Source: Bradyrhizobium lablabi (lineage in GTDB: Bacteria > Pseudomonadota > Alphaproteobacteria > Rhizobiales > Xanthobacteraceae). From it: DNA of 64,000 nucleotides. Within the stretch, counting starts at the first letter, position 1; each line of letters starts with the position of its first letter. The translations under genes were made by a program, and so were the position numbers. The DNA lies in NCBI RefSeq assembly GCF_018129385.1, contig NZ_JAFCLN010000008.1, positions 1 through 64,000 on the forward strand, read 5' to 3'. The notes below the pieces were generated by a model. The model was not told the DNA's origin. It worked only from the letters and a program-made list of their open reading frames with translations, and did no database searches. This document shows, piece by piece, positions 63,549 to 64,000 of the stretch.

Positions 63549-63853
63549 TAGCTGACGCCGAACTGCCTGGCGATGGAGTTCATTGCCTTGGCAAGCTCGA
63601 TGTCGAGCCGGGTGACGCCGCCGGCGTCATGGGTCGCCAGCACCACTTCCACGGTTTTGTAGACGTTGCGCCATTCCGGGTGATGGTCCTTCTTTTCGGC
63701 GACCAGCGCGGCGCGCGACATGAAGCCGAACGCTTCATTGAAATCCTTGAAGGTGAAGGTTTTGGTGATCGCCTCCCGGCCGGACACCTCGCTCCAGCCG
63801 GACAATTCCAGCAGCGCCGCCGTTCGCGCCTCCGCCGTCAGCCGCTCCAACAT
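63548..63853 (-). CDS. Pterin-4a-carbinolamine dehydratase
   Basis: A 101-residue enzyme that dehydrates 4a-hydroxytetrahydrobiopterin, the cofactor-recycling step for aromatic amino acid hydroxylases. The catalytic EKKDHHPEW motif has His57 and His58. The rest ([45 protein letters not shown]) is standard. The ATG at 63853 follows GGAGG; a GTG four codons upstream is less well supported. No phenylalanine hydroxylase is linked here. Confidence 0.92.
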   Translation of the reverse strand: MLERLTAEARTAALLELSGWSEVSGREAITKTFTFKDFNEAFGFMSRAALVAEKKDHHPEWRNVYKTVEVVLATHDAGGVTRLDIELAKAMNSIARQFGVS

Positions 63854-64000
63854 GCTCGCCTCCACCTTTCACGGGAACTTTACCCTAACACCGAACGCCG
63901 GCCATCCGATCCATGCCACAATATGGCAGCAAATCCGGTCCATTGCGGCCCGCTAACCATGAAGCGGCTGAGCCGGCCGAATCGGCAGGGAATTTGCTAG

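Noticed and set aside
63959-64000. A 13-codon ORF starting MKRLSRP at the window end
   Set aside because: It ends within the window at TAG, is very short, and has no family or ribosome-site support.

Overview
The window looks like the chromosome of a Bradyrhizobium-type alphaproteobacterium (Nitrobacteraceae). The evidence is high GC with strong third-position GC bias, an alternative cox cluster organised like coxMNOP, many orphan ABC/TAXI/Tct binding proteins, and several families of short palindromic intergenic repeats of the kind common in Bradyrhizobium and Rhodopseudomonas. I see no rRNA, tRNA, CRISPR array, phage or complete insertion sequence. Nearly all of the sequence is ordinary housekeeping and catabolic genes, and the many long antisense ORFs are side effects of codon bias.

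Layout. 1-3.4 kb: an SDR dehydrogenase divergent from malonyl-CoA synthetase (matB), then an ~860-bp gene-free stretch of nested repeats. 3.4-6.4 kb: two tandem orphan ABC substrate-binding proteins and a TauE/SafE exporter, all on the minus strand. 6.7-10.2 kb: sdhCDAB (complex II) with a palindromic repeat between sdhA and sdhB. 10.4-13.5 kb: a small PepSY protein, a cytochrome b561-like membrane protein and a hybrid sensor kinase. 13.7-14.6 kb: a DUF2189 membrane protein. 15.1-21.1 kb: an alternative aa3-type oxidase operon (subunits II, I, two III-type, IV, a cytochrome c, heme O synthase). 21.4-27.2 kb: a catabolic locus (LVIVD propeller protein, MFS transporter, PuuE-like deacetylase, Tct binding protein) divergent from an IclR regulator, with a repeated operator-like 13-mer. 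27.3-29.2 kb: an SbmA/YddA-type ABC exporter. 29.2-33.8 kb: an iron-siderophore operon (TonB receptor, DUF3649-like, PepSY reductase-like, DUF3325-like). 34.1-41 kb: FkbM methyltransferase, VOC protein, a large Pro/Ala-rich OmpA-family protein, two NTF2-like proteins and a PhoA-type alkaline phosphatase. 41-48.1 kb: argG, PAP2 phosphatase, small membrane protein, rlmN, IalB-like protein, SDR and quinone oxidoreductase. 48.4-50.6 kb: a Sel1-like membrane protein and a TAXI binding protein.

The most distinctive part is 50.8-63.0 kb. A minus-strand operon encodes a urea/short-chain amide ABC transporter (urtABCDE, equivalent to fmdDEF) followed by formamidase (fmdA), an FmdB zinc-ribbon protein and aliphatic amidase (amiE). 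Divergent from urtA is an 1124-residue protein that fuses an NCS1 permease-like domain, a cysteine-rich zinc-ribbon-like segment, and a complete histidine kinase plus receiver. It is followed almost immediately by a REC-LuxR response regulator. The arrangement suggests a transporter-derived sensor that detects an amide, urea or a related nitrogen compound and switches on uptake and hydrolysis. No urease is present in the window.

The last kilobase carries a DUF1232 protein and a pterin-4a-carbinolamine dehydratase. At least five repeat families are scattered between genes. One of them supplies the TAG stop codon of three minus-strand genes.
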